64,000 nucleotides of DNA from Denitrobaculum tricleocarpae (GTDB taxonomy: Bacteria; Pseudomonadota; Alphaproteobacteria; Kiloniellales; Kiloniellaceae): positions 62,001 to 126,000 of the forward strand of contig NZ_ML660056.1 of assembly GCF_007004665.1 (NCBI RefSeq). The letters are read 5' to 3'. Shown piece after piece: positions 27,055-34,060 of the stretch (positions are counted from its first letter, which is position 1; the number at the start of each line of letters is the position of its first letter). The notes beneath the pieces are model-generated. The model saw nothing but the letters and a program-made list of their open reading frames with translations, did no database searches and was not told the origin of the DNA. A program made the position numbers and the translations under genes.

Positions 27055-29375
27055 TGCTGGCAAAAATCGAAAACGTCGTTTTCGGGAACCGGAAGATCAT
27101 TCTGGGTCTCTTTCTGCTCGCCACGATTTTCATGGCCTACCAGACCTCGTTGCTGAGGATCGATGCCGGGTTTGAAAAACAGCTGCCGCTGAAGCACCCC
27201 TACATGCAGACCTTCGTCGAGCATAAGGAGGAGTTTGGCGGCGCCAACCGGCTGCTCATCGCGGTGCGGGCAAAAGAGGGGGACATCTTTACCCCGGATT
27301 TCTTCTCGACCATGAAAGCCGTTACGGATGAGGTTTTCTTCCTGCCCGGGGTGAACCGCAGTACGGTCCGTTCCATCTTCACGCCGAACGTGCGGTTTAT
27401 CGAGATCGTCGAAGGCGGCTTCTCCGGCGGCAACGTCATACCGGCCGAATTTACACCGACGCCAGAGTATTTGGCCGAGGTACGCGAGAACATCCTGAAG
27501 TCGGGCATTGTCGGGCGTCTGGTGGCCGACGACTTCACCACCGCGATGGTCTCGGCGCAGTTGGTCGAGATCGATCCGGCGACCGGGGAACGGCTCGACT
27601 ACCTGAAGGTCGCCGAGCAGCTGGAAGCGAAGATCCGTGAGCGTTTCGTCGATGACGAAATCGATATTCACATCATCGGATTCGCCAAAGCGGTCGGTGA
27701 CATTGCCGACGGCGCGCTCGGGGTCGTCCTGTTTTTCGGGATCGCCTTTCTGATCACGGCGGCAATTGTCTATCTCTTCACCCATTCGGTGAGGATGACC
27801 TTGTTGCCGCTCCTCTGCTCCCTGGTGGCCGTGGTCTGGAACATGGGGCTGCTGACCCTCTTTGGCTTCGGCCTGGATCCCATGTCGATCCTGGTTCCCT
27901 TCCTGGTCTTTGCCATCGGTGTTTCACACGGTGTGCAGATGATCAATGCCGTTGGTGCCGAAGTCTTTGACGGTGCCGACAACGTTACGGCCTCGCGCAC
28001 GGCGTTCCGCAGACTCTTGCTGCCCGGCGGTGTCGCGCTCTTGAGTGACACCATCGGCTTTCTGACGATCCTGCTGATCGAGATCCGGATCATCCAGGAA
28101 CTGGCGATTACAGCCAGCCTGGGTGTCATGGTCATTATCCTGACCAACCTGATCCTGCTGCCGATCCTGCTGTCGTACATCAAGCATGGTGAAGGCTATC
28201 GCAAACGCATGCACGAGGGCGCCAAGCGCCGCGAGCCTTTGTGGCGATTTCTGTCCCGGGTCGCGGACCCCAAGGTGGCGATGGGCAGCATCGCCTGTGC
28301 GCTTCTTCTGCTGGCCTGGGGGCTGTATGAGGCGCCCAATCTGAAAATCGGAGACATCCACGCCGGCGTTCCGGAACTGCGGCAGGATTCGCGCTACAAC
28401 GTCGATACCGCCGTCATCACGGATAAATTCGCCATTGGCGTCGATGTCATCACCACCATTGTCGAGACCGTGCCGGACGGCTGCATCGAACATGATATCA
28501 TGGACCGGATCGACCGCTTCCAGTGGCAGATGTCGAACGTGCCCGGCGTGCAGTCGACGATCTCCATGCCGCAGGTCGCGAAAGTCATCAATGCGGGCTG
28601 GAACGAGGGCAATCCGAAATGGCGGGTCCTGCCCAGGAATCCGCAAACCATGGTTCAGGCGGTGTCCTCGATCGAGACCTCGACCGGTCTTCTGAATAAG
28701 GACTGCAGTGTCCTGCCGGTCTTGATCTTCACGGAAGACCATAAGGCCGAGACCATCGAGCGCGTCATCGATGCGGTGAAGGTTTTTGCCGCCGAAAACA
28801 ACAGCGAGCGGCACACGTTCCGGCTCGCGACCGGGAACGTCGGCGTCATGGCGGCCACCAACGAGGTGGTTCAGGCCGCACAGACCGAGATGCTGCTCTG
28901 GATCTACGCCGCGATCATCGTGCTTTGCTTTGCGACCTTCCGTTCCTGGCGCGCGACCCTCTGTATCGTCCTGCCGCTCAGCCTGGTTTCGGTGCTGGGG
29001 TACGCGGTCATGAGCGTGCTCGGGATCGGCCTGAAGATTTCGACGCTGCCGGTCGCCGCTCTCGGGGTCGGAATCGGCGTCGACTACGGCATCTACATCT
29101 TCAGCCGTTTCCGCACGCTTTTGAATGAAAAGGCGATGGGGCTCCACGAGGCCTACGAGGAAACCCTGCGGGTGACTGGGAGCGCGGTTTTGATCACGGG
29201 ACTCACTCTTGCGATCAGCGTCAGTACCTGGGCCTTTTCCGCACTCAAGTTTCAGGCGGACATGGGCGTCCTGCTGGCCTTTATGTTCCTCGCGAACATG
29301 TTGGGGGCTTTGTTGCTGCTGCCTGCGCTCGCCTTTGTGGTTTACGGCTTTATCCGACGCAAACCCACTGCCTGA
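27054..29375 (+). CDS. RND/MMPL-family transporter
   Basis: 773 residues with the internal duplication of the RND superfamily: one helix at 15-33, a periplasmic domain to about 215, a cluster of five or six helices at 220-385, a second single helix near 415, a second periplasmic domain, and the last helix bundle from 620. Conserved features include DYGIYIFSRFRTL and the sterol-sensing-like segment FLVFAIGVSHGVQMINAV. The family moves lipids such as hopanoids or mycolates. Its start overlaps the propeller gene by one base. The stop lies inside the first unit of a 17-bp tandem repeat. Confidence 0.9.
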   Translation: MLAKIENVVFGNRKIILGLFLLATIFMAYQTSLLRIDAGFEKQLPLKHPYMQTFVEHKEEFGGANRLLIAVRAKEGDIFTPDFFSTMKAVTDEVFFLPGVNRSTVRSIFTPNVRFIEIVEGGFSGGNVIPAEFTPTPEYLAEVRENILKSGIVGRLVADDFTTAMVSAQLVEIDPATGERLDYLKVAEQLEAKIRERFVDDEIDIHIIGFAKAVGDIADGALGVVLFFGIAFLITAAIVYLFTHSVRMTLLPLLCSLVAVVWNMGLLTLFGFGLDPMSILVPFLVFAIGVSHGVQMINAVGAEVFDGADNVTASRTAFRRLLLPGGVALLSDTIGFLTILLIEIRIIQELAITASLGVMVIILTNLILLPILLSYIKHGEGYRKRMHEGAKRREPLWRFLSRVADPKVAMGSIACALLLLAWGLYEAPNLKIGDIHAGVPELRQDSRYNVDTAVITDKFAIGVDVITTIVETVPDGCIEHDIMDRIDRFQWQMSNVPGVQSTISMPQVAKVINAGWNEGNPKWRVLPRNPQTMVQAVSSIETSTGLLNKDCSVLPVLIFTEDHKAETIERVIDAVKVFAAENNSERHTFRLATGNVGVMAATNEVVQAAQTEMLLWIYAAIIVLCFATFRSWRATLCIVLPLSLVSVLGYAVMSVLGIGLKISTLPVAALGVGIGVDYGIYIFSRFRTLLNEKAMGLHEAYEETLRVTGSAVLITGLTLAISVSTWAFSALKFQADMGVLLAFMFLANMLGALLLLPALAFVVYGFIRRKPTA

Positions 29376-29454
29376 CCGAAGGTTATGCCTGATTGAAAAG
29401 TCCGCCTGATTGAAGACTCCGCATGACTGAAGAGACCGGCTGACCAGTTATTCC
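29370..29454 (+). repeat. 17-bp imperfect tandem repeat, five units
   Basis: Units at 29370-29386, 29387-29403, 29404-29420, 29421-29437 and 29438-29454, with a consensus close to GCCTGAYTGAAGASTCC. The middle two units differ at only two or three positions. The first unit contains the TGA of the RND gene; the array fills the gap before the thioesterase gene. Confidence 0.75.
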
Positions 29455-29502
29455 TATCAAATCCGGCGCGGAGTCTGCGTCGAGCTGTAAACAAGTGTTG
29501 AA

Positions 29503-30036
29503 ATGAATCTTCTCTTTCGGATGCTTCGCGTGCTGCTGACCGGCATTTTTCGCACCAAGGTCGACTTCCTGGACGAGTCGGTCGTGTTCTTCCGGGTATT
29601 GCCGAACGATCTCGACTTCAATCTGCATATGAACAACGGCCGTTACCTGACCATCATGGACCTGGGCCGTTTTGATCTGATGCAGCGCAGCGGACTGGCC
29701 GGGATCGCAATCAAGAACCGTTGGATGCCGGTGGTCGCCTCCCAGGTGATCAACTACCGGCGCTCGCTGGCCCCGTTCCAGCGTTACAGTCTGCACAGCC
29801 GGATCCTGGGATGGGACGAACGCTTCGTCTATTTCCTGCAGCAGTTCCGCAGCAAGGACGGACGCCTGGCTGCCTCGGCGCTGGTGCGGGCGGGGATCCT
29901 GGTTAAGGGACGGAGCCTAACGATGAAGGAGATCATCGAGATCGTCGGTTACAAGGGACCACGGCCGATCCTGGCATCGGAAGTGACCGCCTGGCGCGAC
30001 ACCGAGGAATGGCTCCGTTCCGACGCCGAGACCTGA
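29503..30036 (+). CDS. hotdog-fold acyl-CoA thioesterase family protein
   Basis: 177 residues of the 4HBT/THEM6-like type: NDLDFNLHMNNGRYLTIMDLGRFDL at about 37-61 is the thioesterase active-site region, then VASQVINYRRSLAPFQRY. It would hydrolyse acyl-CoA and release fatty acids, fitting its place after the fad and transport genes on the same strand. Substrate length is not evident. It ends just before a tandem duplication shared with the convergent GNAT gene. Confidence 0.85.
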   Translation: MNLLFRMLRVLLTGIFRTKVDFLDESVVFFRVLPNDLDFNLHMNNGRYLTIMDLGRFDLMQRSGLAGIAIKNRWMPVVASQVINYRRSLAPFQRYSLHSRILGWDERFVYFLQQFRSKDGRLAASALVRAGILVKGRSLTMKEIIEIVGYKGPRPILASEVTAWRDTEEWLRSDAET

Positions 30037-30039
30037 AAG

Positions 30040-30081
30040 CCCGTCCGGGTTACCCGAAGGCCCGTCCGGTTTACCCGAAGG
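30040..30081. repeat. 21-bp tandem duplication at a convergent gene junction
   Basis: Two units, 30040-30060 and 30061-30081, identical except for one base. The first unit contains the 11-base palindrome CGGGTTACCCG; the change in the second unit spoils it. The second unit runs into the last codons and the stop of the convergent acetyltransferase gene. It may have arisen by slippage and may contribute to transcript ends. Confidence 0.7.
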
Positions 30082-30991
30082 CTTGGGCGGCGATCCCATA
30101 GTAGTGCTTTTGCGGGGCGTTTCGTCCCTCGATCGCTTGCGTGCCATCAAGGTTCACTCCGTCAGGACTGCGCAGCATGATCGGCGGGACATCGTTTTCG
30201 ACGAAGCCAAGGGTCTCGATGTCGCCGAAAATCGCCTTTTGCCGGGCCGGCAGGTCTATGCGGAAGGGCGCGCTGTCCAAGCCCGACATCAGCCCGGTGA
30301 TCAAGGTGAGCGCAGCGGCATCATCCGGCGCAACAAGAGGGCCGAGATTGGCCAGGCTCTTCTGCCGCACCAACAGCCCGTATCCCACCGGCGCGGCGTT
30401 TTGAAAAAGAACGAGGCTTCGCTCGGCCCGGGCGATCCGCTCTTGCAACATCCGCGCGCGTCGATGGCCGAAGGCGGATGCATCGAGGGCAATCACAGAT
30501 TCCACCAGGGACCGATCCAAGGGCCGAAGTTCCTGACCCCTTGCCGGCGGATGCTTCCCGACCGGTGCCGCGTTCGCTGGGCGCCGATAACTATGCAGCT
30601 TCTCTACGGTTCGAAAACCATACTTTTCATAGAGCGGCCGTCCGTCCAGGGTCGAGATCAGTCGCAGGAGAGGCGAGGGTGTTTGACCGGACGCGCGTTG
30701 AATAGCCTCCTTCATCAAGTCCTGACCCAGTCCTTGCCGCCGGGCCTGAGCGTCGACAATGATCATGCCCAGCGACGTCGATGGCCCGGTCCCGGCGCTC
30801 TCGTAGGGGATCATCGCCGCGCAGGAGATGATTTCATCTTGGATGTTCCGGTGCCCGAAAACCTCGCCGCTGGCCAGAACCGTGCGCCAATCATCTTCGG
30901 TATGCGGCCAGTCTTGCGCTGCCGAAAGCCGGAGCAGGCCTGTAAGATCACTTTCATCGCAGGGGCCGATCGGCCCAACGGGGTCGCTCAT
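30071..30991 (-). CDS. GNAT-family N-acetyltransferase, two-domain
   Basis: 306 residues. The first half is a GNAT fold: SLGMIIVDAQARRQGLGQDLMKEAI near 80-104 holds the acetyl-CoA pyrophosphate loop (RRQGLG). The second half resembles the acetyltransf_18 extension found after GNAT in YitH-like proteins (DASAFGHRRARML and YGLLVRQKSLANLGPLVA). Substrate unknown; small-molecule amine acetylation is the general role. It lies five bases downstream of a small conserved gene on the same strand. Confidence 0.85.
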   Translation of the reverse strand: MSDPVGPIGPCDESDLTGLLRLSAAQDWPHTEDDWRTVLASGEVFGHRNIQDEIISCAAMIPYESAGTGPSTSLGMIIVDAQARRQGLGQDLMKEAIQRASGQTPSPLLRLISTLDGRPLYEKYGFRTVEKLHSYRRPANAAPVGKHPPARGQELRPLDRSLVESVIALDASAFGHRRARMLQERIARAERSLVLFQNAAPVGYGLLVRQKSLANLGPLVAPDDAAALTLITGLMSGLDSAPFRIDLPARQKAIFGDIETLGFVENDVPPIMLRSPDGVNLDGTQAIEGRNAPQKHYYGIAAQAFG

Positions 30992-30996
30992 GTGTT

Positions 30997-31269
30997 TTAT
31001 GTGTCGTTCCGGGTATCGTCGTCCTGGGTGCGGTCGTCCTGGGTGCGGGCCAGTTCTTCCATGAGGCGACGGGCGAAGGCACCATTATCGTAGCGGGCGG
31101 CGAGAAACTGCTCGACGATCTGCCGCGCGGCCTTTTTGTCATAAGGTTCCGAGCCGGGGTTGGCGACCTTCTGCTGCACCCGCTTCAGGATTTCGGGATC
31201 GATTGTGGCGCGCAACTCGGCCAACTGCTGGAGAAGGGCTTCGCGATCGACGGGTTCGTCTTCGGCCAT
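30997..31269 (-). CDS. small hypothetical protein with in-frame 15-bp duplication
   Basis: 90 residues, acidic and helical (LLQQLAELRATIDPEILKR), with no membrane segment and no domain that I recognise. The residue unit RTQDD occurs twice near the C terminus because of a perfect 15-bp tandem repeat at 31019-31048, and the sequence then ends DTRNDT. It is followed closely by the GNAT gene, so it is likely co-transcribed. Codon use resembles the neighbours and supports a real gene. Confidence 0.65.
   Translation of the reverse strand: MAEDEPVDREALLQQLAELRATIDPEILKRVQQKVANPGSEPYDKKAARQIVEQFLAARYDNGAFARRLMEELARTQDDRTQDDDTRNDT
31019..31048. repeat. 15-bp perfect tandem repeat inside the 90-aa gene
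   Basis: TCGTCCTGGGTGCGG occurs at 31019-31033 and 31034-31048. The length is a multiple of three, so the frame is kept and five residues are doubled. It lies at the 3' end of the gene. Confidence 0.8.
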
Positions 31270-31580
31270 GCTGTATCGTAAGTTCCGTTTGTGGGCGAAT
31301 TTTATGAAGGCAGGTCCGTCACCTGGTCGAATTGGTTCATGAAGACACTATGCCGACAACGGATGAAAGTTTATGCCACTTTGCCCGCTTTTGCCATGCT
31401 GTCGCGTGAGCCGCCTTATGGCCTTGGGCTGTTGCGCGCAGACACGTGCTTGCAGGCAGGTTAAAGGGATGGTAATAATACGTAGTAAACCATAAAATAT
31501 AGATTAAAAACAATAGGTTAAAGAATTTTCTCAATTCGCCGAACCTATCACGCATGAACCTTGGAAAGAGTTAGCAGTCG
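31270..31580. other. 311-bp divergent intergenic region
   Basis: Separates the minus-strand 90-aa gene from the plus-strand membrane protein gene. The half near the plus-strand gene (31460-31560) is AT-rich, with several AAT/TAA runs suitable for a promoter, but no clear -35/-10 pair could be fixed by eye. No RNA gene recognised. Confidence 0.4.
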
Positions 31581-32309
31581 ATGTCGCTTGGGTTGCACGA
31601 ACGGAGAGCAAAGCGCCGCCGCAAGTTTTGGTGGGGCGTCATCAAGTGGTTGGTGGCGCTCGCTATTATCGGCGCGCTGGGAGTGAAGGCCTATTACACC
31701 GGTTCCGATATCGCGCAACGCGATCTGATTGCGGAGCAGGAAAAGACCGCACGCCTGACCGGAGAGCTCGCCGACCTCAACCAGTCGGTGGCCGATCTGA
31801 AGGCCCAACTTGCGAGCGCCAACCGCTCGGCCAGCGATTGGCAGAAGAAGTACGAGACCGACGTTCCGACGGGAGAACTGAAGGAAGTTCTGGATATTGC
31901 CAGCAGCAAGCTGGGCAACGGTGTCGGCATGGACCGTCTGCGCTTTCTGATCGACTCCGCAAAGAACGAGCGCAGCTGCGACAATGCACCCGTGAGCAAG
32001 CGCTTCTTTGTCAGCACCGATCTTTACAGCGGCGCAAACGATTCCGTCACCTTTGCCCAGTCGGCGATTACGGTCACGGCCAAAGGGCTCTCCGCCAAGG
32101 ACGCGGCGGGGAATGTGGAGGCCTGGTATGACGCGGCACAGCCTTTGGATGTGAATTTCACGCTGCTCGGTGGCGAAAACATCCAGGAAACCGGTAAGTT
32201 GCCGCTGCACCGCTCGGTGGTGGTCAACAATTCCGAGTACCGCTTCAGCCTGACCGAAGGGCCGCGTGGCTTTGTGCTTATCTCCGGCGACCGCTGCGAT
32301 TATCCTTAA
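31581..32309 (+). CDS. membrane-anchored coiled-coil protein of unknown function
   Basis: 242 residues. A very basic N terminus (LHERRAKRRRKFWW) precedes one transmembrane helix at about 20-40, giving an inside-out N-in anchor. A coiled coil follows at 48-90 (EQEKTARLTGELADLNQSVADL), then a globular domain with a single pair of cysteines (Cys131 region RSCDNAP and the C-terminal RCDYP) that could form a disulfide in the periplasm. I do not recognise the family. Confidence 0.75.
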   Translation: MSLGLHERRAKRRRKFWWGVIKWLVALAIIGALGVKAYYTGSDIAQRDLIAEQEKTARLTGELADLNQSVADLKAQLASANRSASDWQKKYETDVPTGELKEVLDIASSKLGNGVGMDRLRFLIDSAKNERSCDNAPVSKRFFVSTDLYSGANDSVTFAQSAITVTAKGLSAKDAAGNVEAWYDAAQPLDVNFTLLGGENIQETGKLPLHRSVVVNNSEYRFSLTEGPRGFVLISGDRCDYP

Positions 32310-32342
32310 GCGCGGGCAGGATAGCGCTTAGTCTGTCGAGAG

Positions 32343-32364
32343 GGGCAGCGAAGTCTCGCTGTCC
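32343..32364 (+). terminator. hairpin after the coiled-coil gene
   Basis: CAGCGA at 32346-32351 and TCGCTG at 32356-32361 with a 4-base loop, lengthened by a G/T wobble and two G-C pairs on the outside. It lies 34 bases after the stop and has no T-run. Possible attenuator or 3' stabiliser. Confidence 0.35.
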
Positions 32365-32403
32365 AGTCTCGAAGCTGAGGCCGTAGGGCCGCTCCGGCGT
32401 GGG

Positions 32404-33231
32404 GTGGATGGATCGCAGATGCTCATCGAGTGGTTACAATACCTGGCCACACCCTGCCCGAAGTATCTGCGTGCCATGGGCTATCCCCAGGAAATCATCG
32501 CCACCCAGGCCCGTTACCGGCGCTGCAGGGAAGCCTGGCGCCCGCACCTGGAAAATACCAAGGCCTTCATTCTGGAAAGTGCCGCCGCCGCAAAGGGAGA
32601 CCGCACCGCCGTCGTGCTGGGCTCCGGGATGCTGCTGGACGTCCCGCTCGCCGAGCTTTCTCAACGCTTCGAGCAGGTTATTCTTGTCGACATTCTTCAT
32701 CTGCCCTGGGTGAAGTTCCGCGCCCGCCGATATCCCAACGTGCGGTTCGAAGAGCTGGACGTGACCGGGGTTTGCGAGCTGATTTTTGAGCAAGTGAAAC
32801 GAATGCGGTCAGGGCGGGGGACAGTGCCCAAGCTTCCGGAATTACTGCCAAAGCCTTTGGCCCAAAGTCTGGGCGTATCGTCGATCGACTTTTTGGCTTC
32901 GGTCAACCTGCTCTCGCAGCTTCCGATCCTGCCTCTTGCTTATCTCGAGAAACACTCGCCGGCCTACTCGGAAGAGGAGTTTGGAGTCTTTGCGAGCTTG
33001 CTGTTCAGAAATCACCTTTTGCACCTGAAAGCTAGCTCAGAACAGGTGTGCCTGATCACTGACCTGGAGAGAATTACTCTCGACAATTTAGGAAATTTGA
33101 TCGAGAGAGAGAATGCACTGTATGATTCGATGTCCCTCATACCGAAAGTGGTATGGAACTGGCGTATAGCACCTCAAACAGAAACTGCAACGGATACAGA
33201 AATCTGTCATCGTGTTGGTTGGATTGACTAA
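32404..33231 (+). CDS. hypothetical protein with Rossmann/SAM-fold-like segment
   Basis: 275 residues (the ATG at 32419, giving MLIEWLQYL, is an equally possible start). The middle resembles a methyltransferase-like nucleotide fold: AVVLGSGMLLDVPLAEL at about 70-86 as a glycine loop, EQVILVDILHLPWVK as strand 2 with an acidic end, and VRFEELDVTGV as strand 3. I do not recognise a named family or a catalytic motif. The last third becomes AT-rich and may cross the edge of the foreign segment. Function unknown. Confidence 0.7.
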   Translation: MDGSQMLIEWLQYLATPCPKYLRAMGYPQEIIATQARYRRCREAWRPHLENTKAFILESAAAAKGDRTAVVLGSGMLLDVPLAELSQRFEQVILVDILHLPWVKFRARRYPNVRFEELDVTGVCELIFEQVKRMRSGRGTVPKLPELLPKPLAQSLGVSSIDFLASVNLLSQLPILPLAYLEKHSPAYSEEEFGVFASLLFRNHLLHLKASSEQVCLITDLERITLDNLGNLIERENALYDSMSLIPKVVWNWRIAPQTETATDTEICHRVGWID

Positions 33232-33442
33232 TTTGACTTGTAGCAAACAAAGTTAGCGAAATAGCGGATGGCCTATTGGTAACCGCGTTTTGCTTGAAAA
33301 AATTGCCAAGTTGCCAATGAAATGTTGGTGGGAATCGCGGCAATATTTCATAATATTGGCGTTTAGTGTTGAATCGTGCATTTATTTTTGCTGGAAATGA
33401 AGTAAATTGGAGATTGTGATTTTTTTGTTTCAAAATATTGGT

Positions 33443-33448
33443 TTGACA
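33443..33448 (+). promoter_or_regulatory. possible -35 element TTGACA in AT-rich island
   Basis: A perfect TTGACA lies 41 bases ahead of the unknown gene at 33489. The matching -10 is poor: AGTTAA or TTAAGT at 17-19 base spacing. Listed only as a candidate. Confidence 0.25.
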
Positions 33449-33488
33449 CATGTTTTCTATAAAAAAGTTAAGTAAATACCGTTAGTGG

Positions 33489-33872
33489 ATGTTACCTGTC
33501 GTCGCCCTAATTTTGTTTCTAAGTGTTTGTGTTGAAAAACAAGAAGTTGGGCCAATTGTTAAGTTTTTGAAAAATAATATTTCGATGAAAGATATACCAG
33601 TTCATGTACCGAAAAGTATAAAAAATTGTATTACAAAAAAATTTAGAGTATCTGACGAGAAAATATTTTCTATGGCGATGTTGGAGTCCGATCGTGTCGA
33701 ATCGTTTGTAGATGAAAGTTGTGATTGTGTTATTGTTTTGTCCTCTATGCAGATTGAGTCGTTTGGAGTTTTTGGGGTAAGTGTTGGTGCTGAGAACGTA
33801 AGATTTGTGTTCCAAGTAAGAAATAGGCAGATTATTTTAGATGATGTCGTGGTCGTGACGACATTGTTGTGA
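33489..33872 (+). CDS. AT-rich hypothetical protein, possibly secreted
   Basis: 127 residues with no family that I recognise. The N terminus MLPVVALILFLSVCVEK could be a short signal peptide; the Cys at 14 follows LSV, an imperfect lipobox. The remainder is mixed polar with a beta-rich end (VRFVFQVRNRQIILDDVVVV). Base composition differs sharply from the neighbours (17 G/C in 60 at 33541-33600), which points to transfer. Its stop overlaps the region just before the Hint-domain gene, so the two may be a unit. I see no clear ribosome site, and the start is uncertain. Confidence 0.5.
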   Translation: MLPVVALILFLSVCVEKQEVGPIVKFLKNNISMKDIPVHVPKSIKNCITKKFRVSDEKIFSMAMLESDRVESFVDESCDCVIVLSSMQIESFGVFGVSVGAENVRFVFQVRNRQIILDDVVVVTTLL

Positions 33873-33904
33873 TTTGCGGGGGCAAATTTGAGGGGAAGAG
33901 ACAA

Positions 33905-34060
33905 ATGGAGAAAATAGAAATTGGGTATAGCCGCACAGGTCGTGACGTAACAGACAGTATTTTCGTCTATCACAAATTCATTATATACACCCGATCGGAC
34001 GGTTCATCATTCCAGCTCCATGGAGGGCCTGATCAAGGTTTTTTTGGGTTCGCCATTTGA
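33905..34060 (+). pseudogene. N-terminal fragment of the frameshifted Hint-domain gene
   Basis: 51 codons from an ATG with a good ribosome site (AGGGGAAG eight bases upstream). The reading YHKFIIYTRSDGSSFQLHGG then GPDQG ends at a TGA soon after a run of seven T at 34039-34045. Removing one T continues the frame as DQGFLGSPFDEF and joins it to the Hint-domain reading at 34020-35222. No good ribosome site precedes the downstream ATG, which supports one original gene of about 438 codons. Assembly error, a true mutation and transcriptional slippage at T7 are all possible. Confidence 0.6.
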
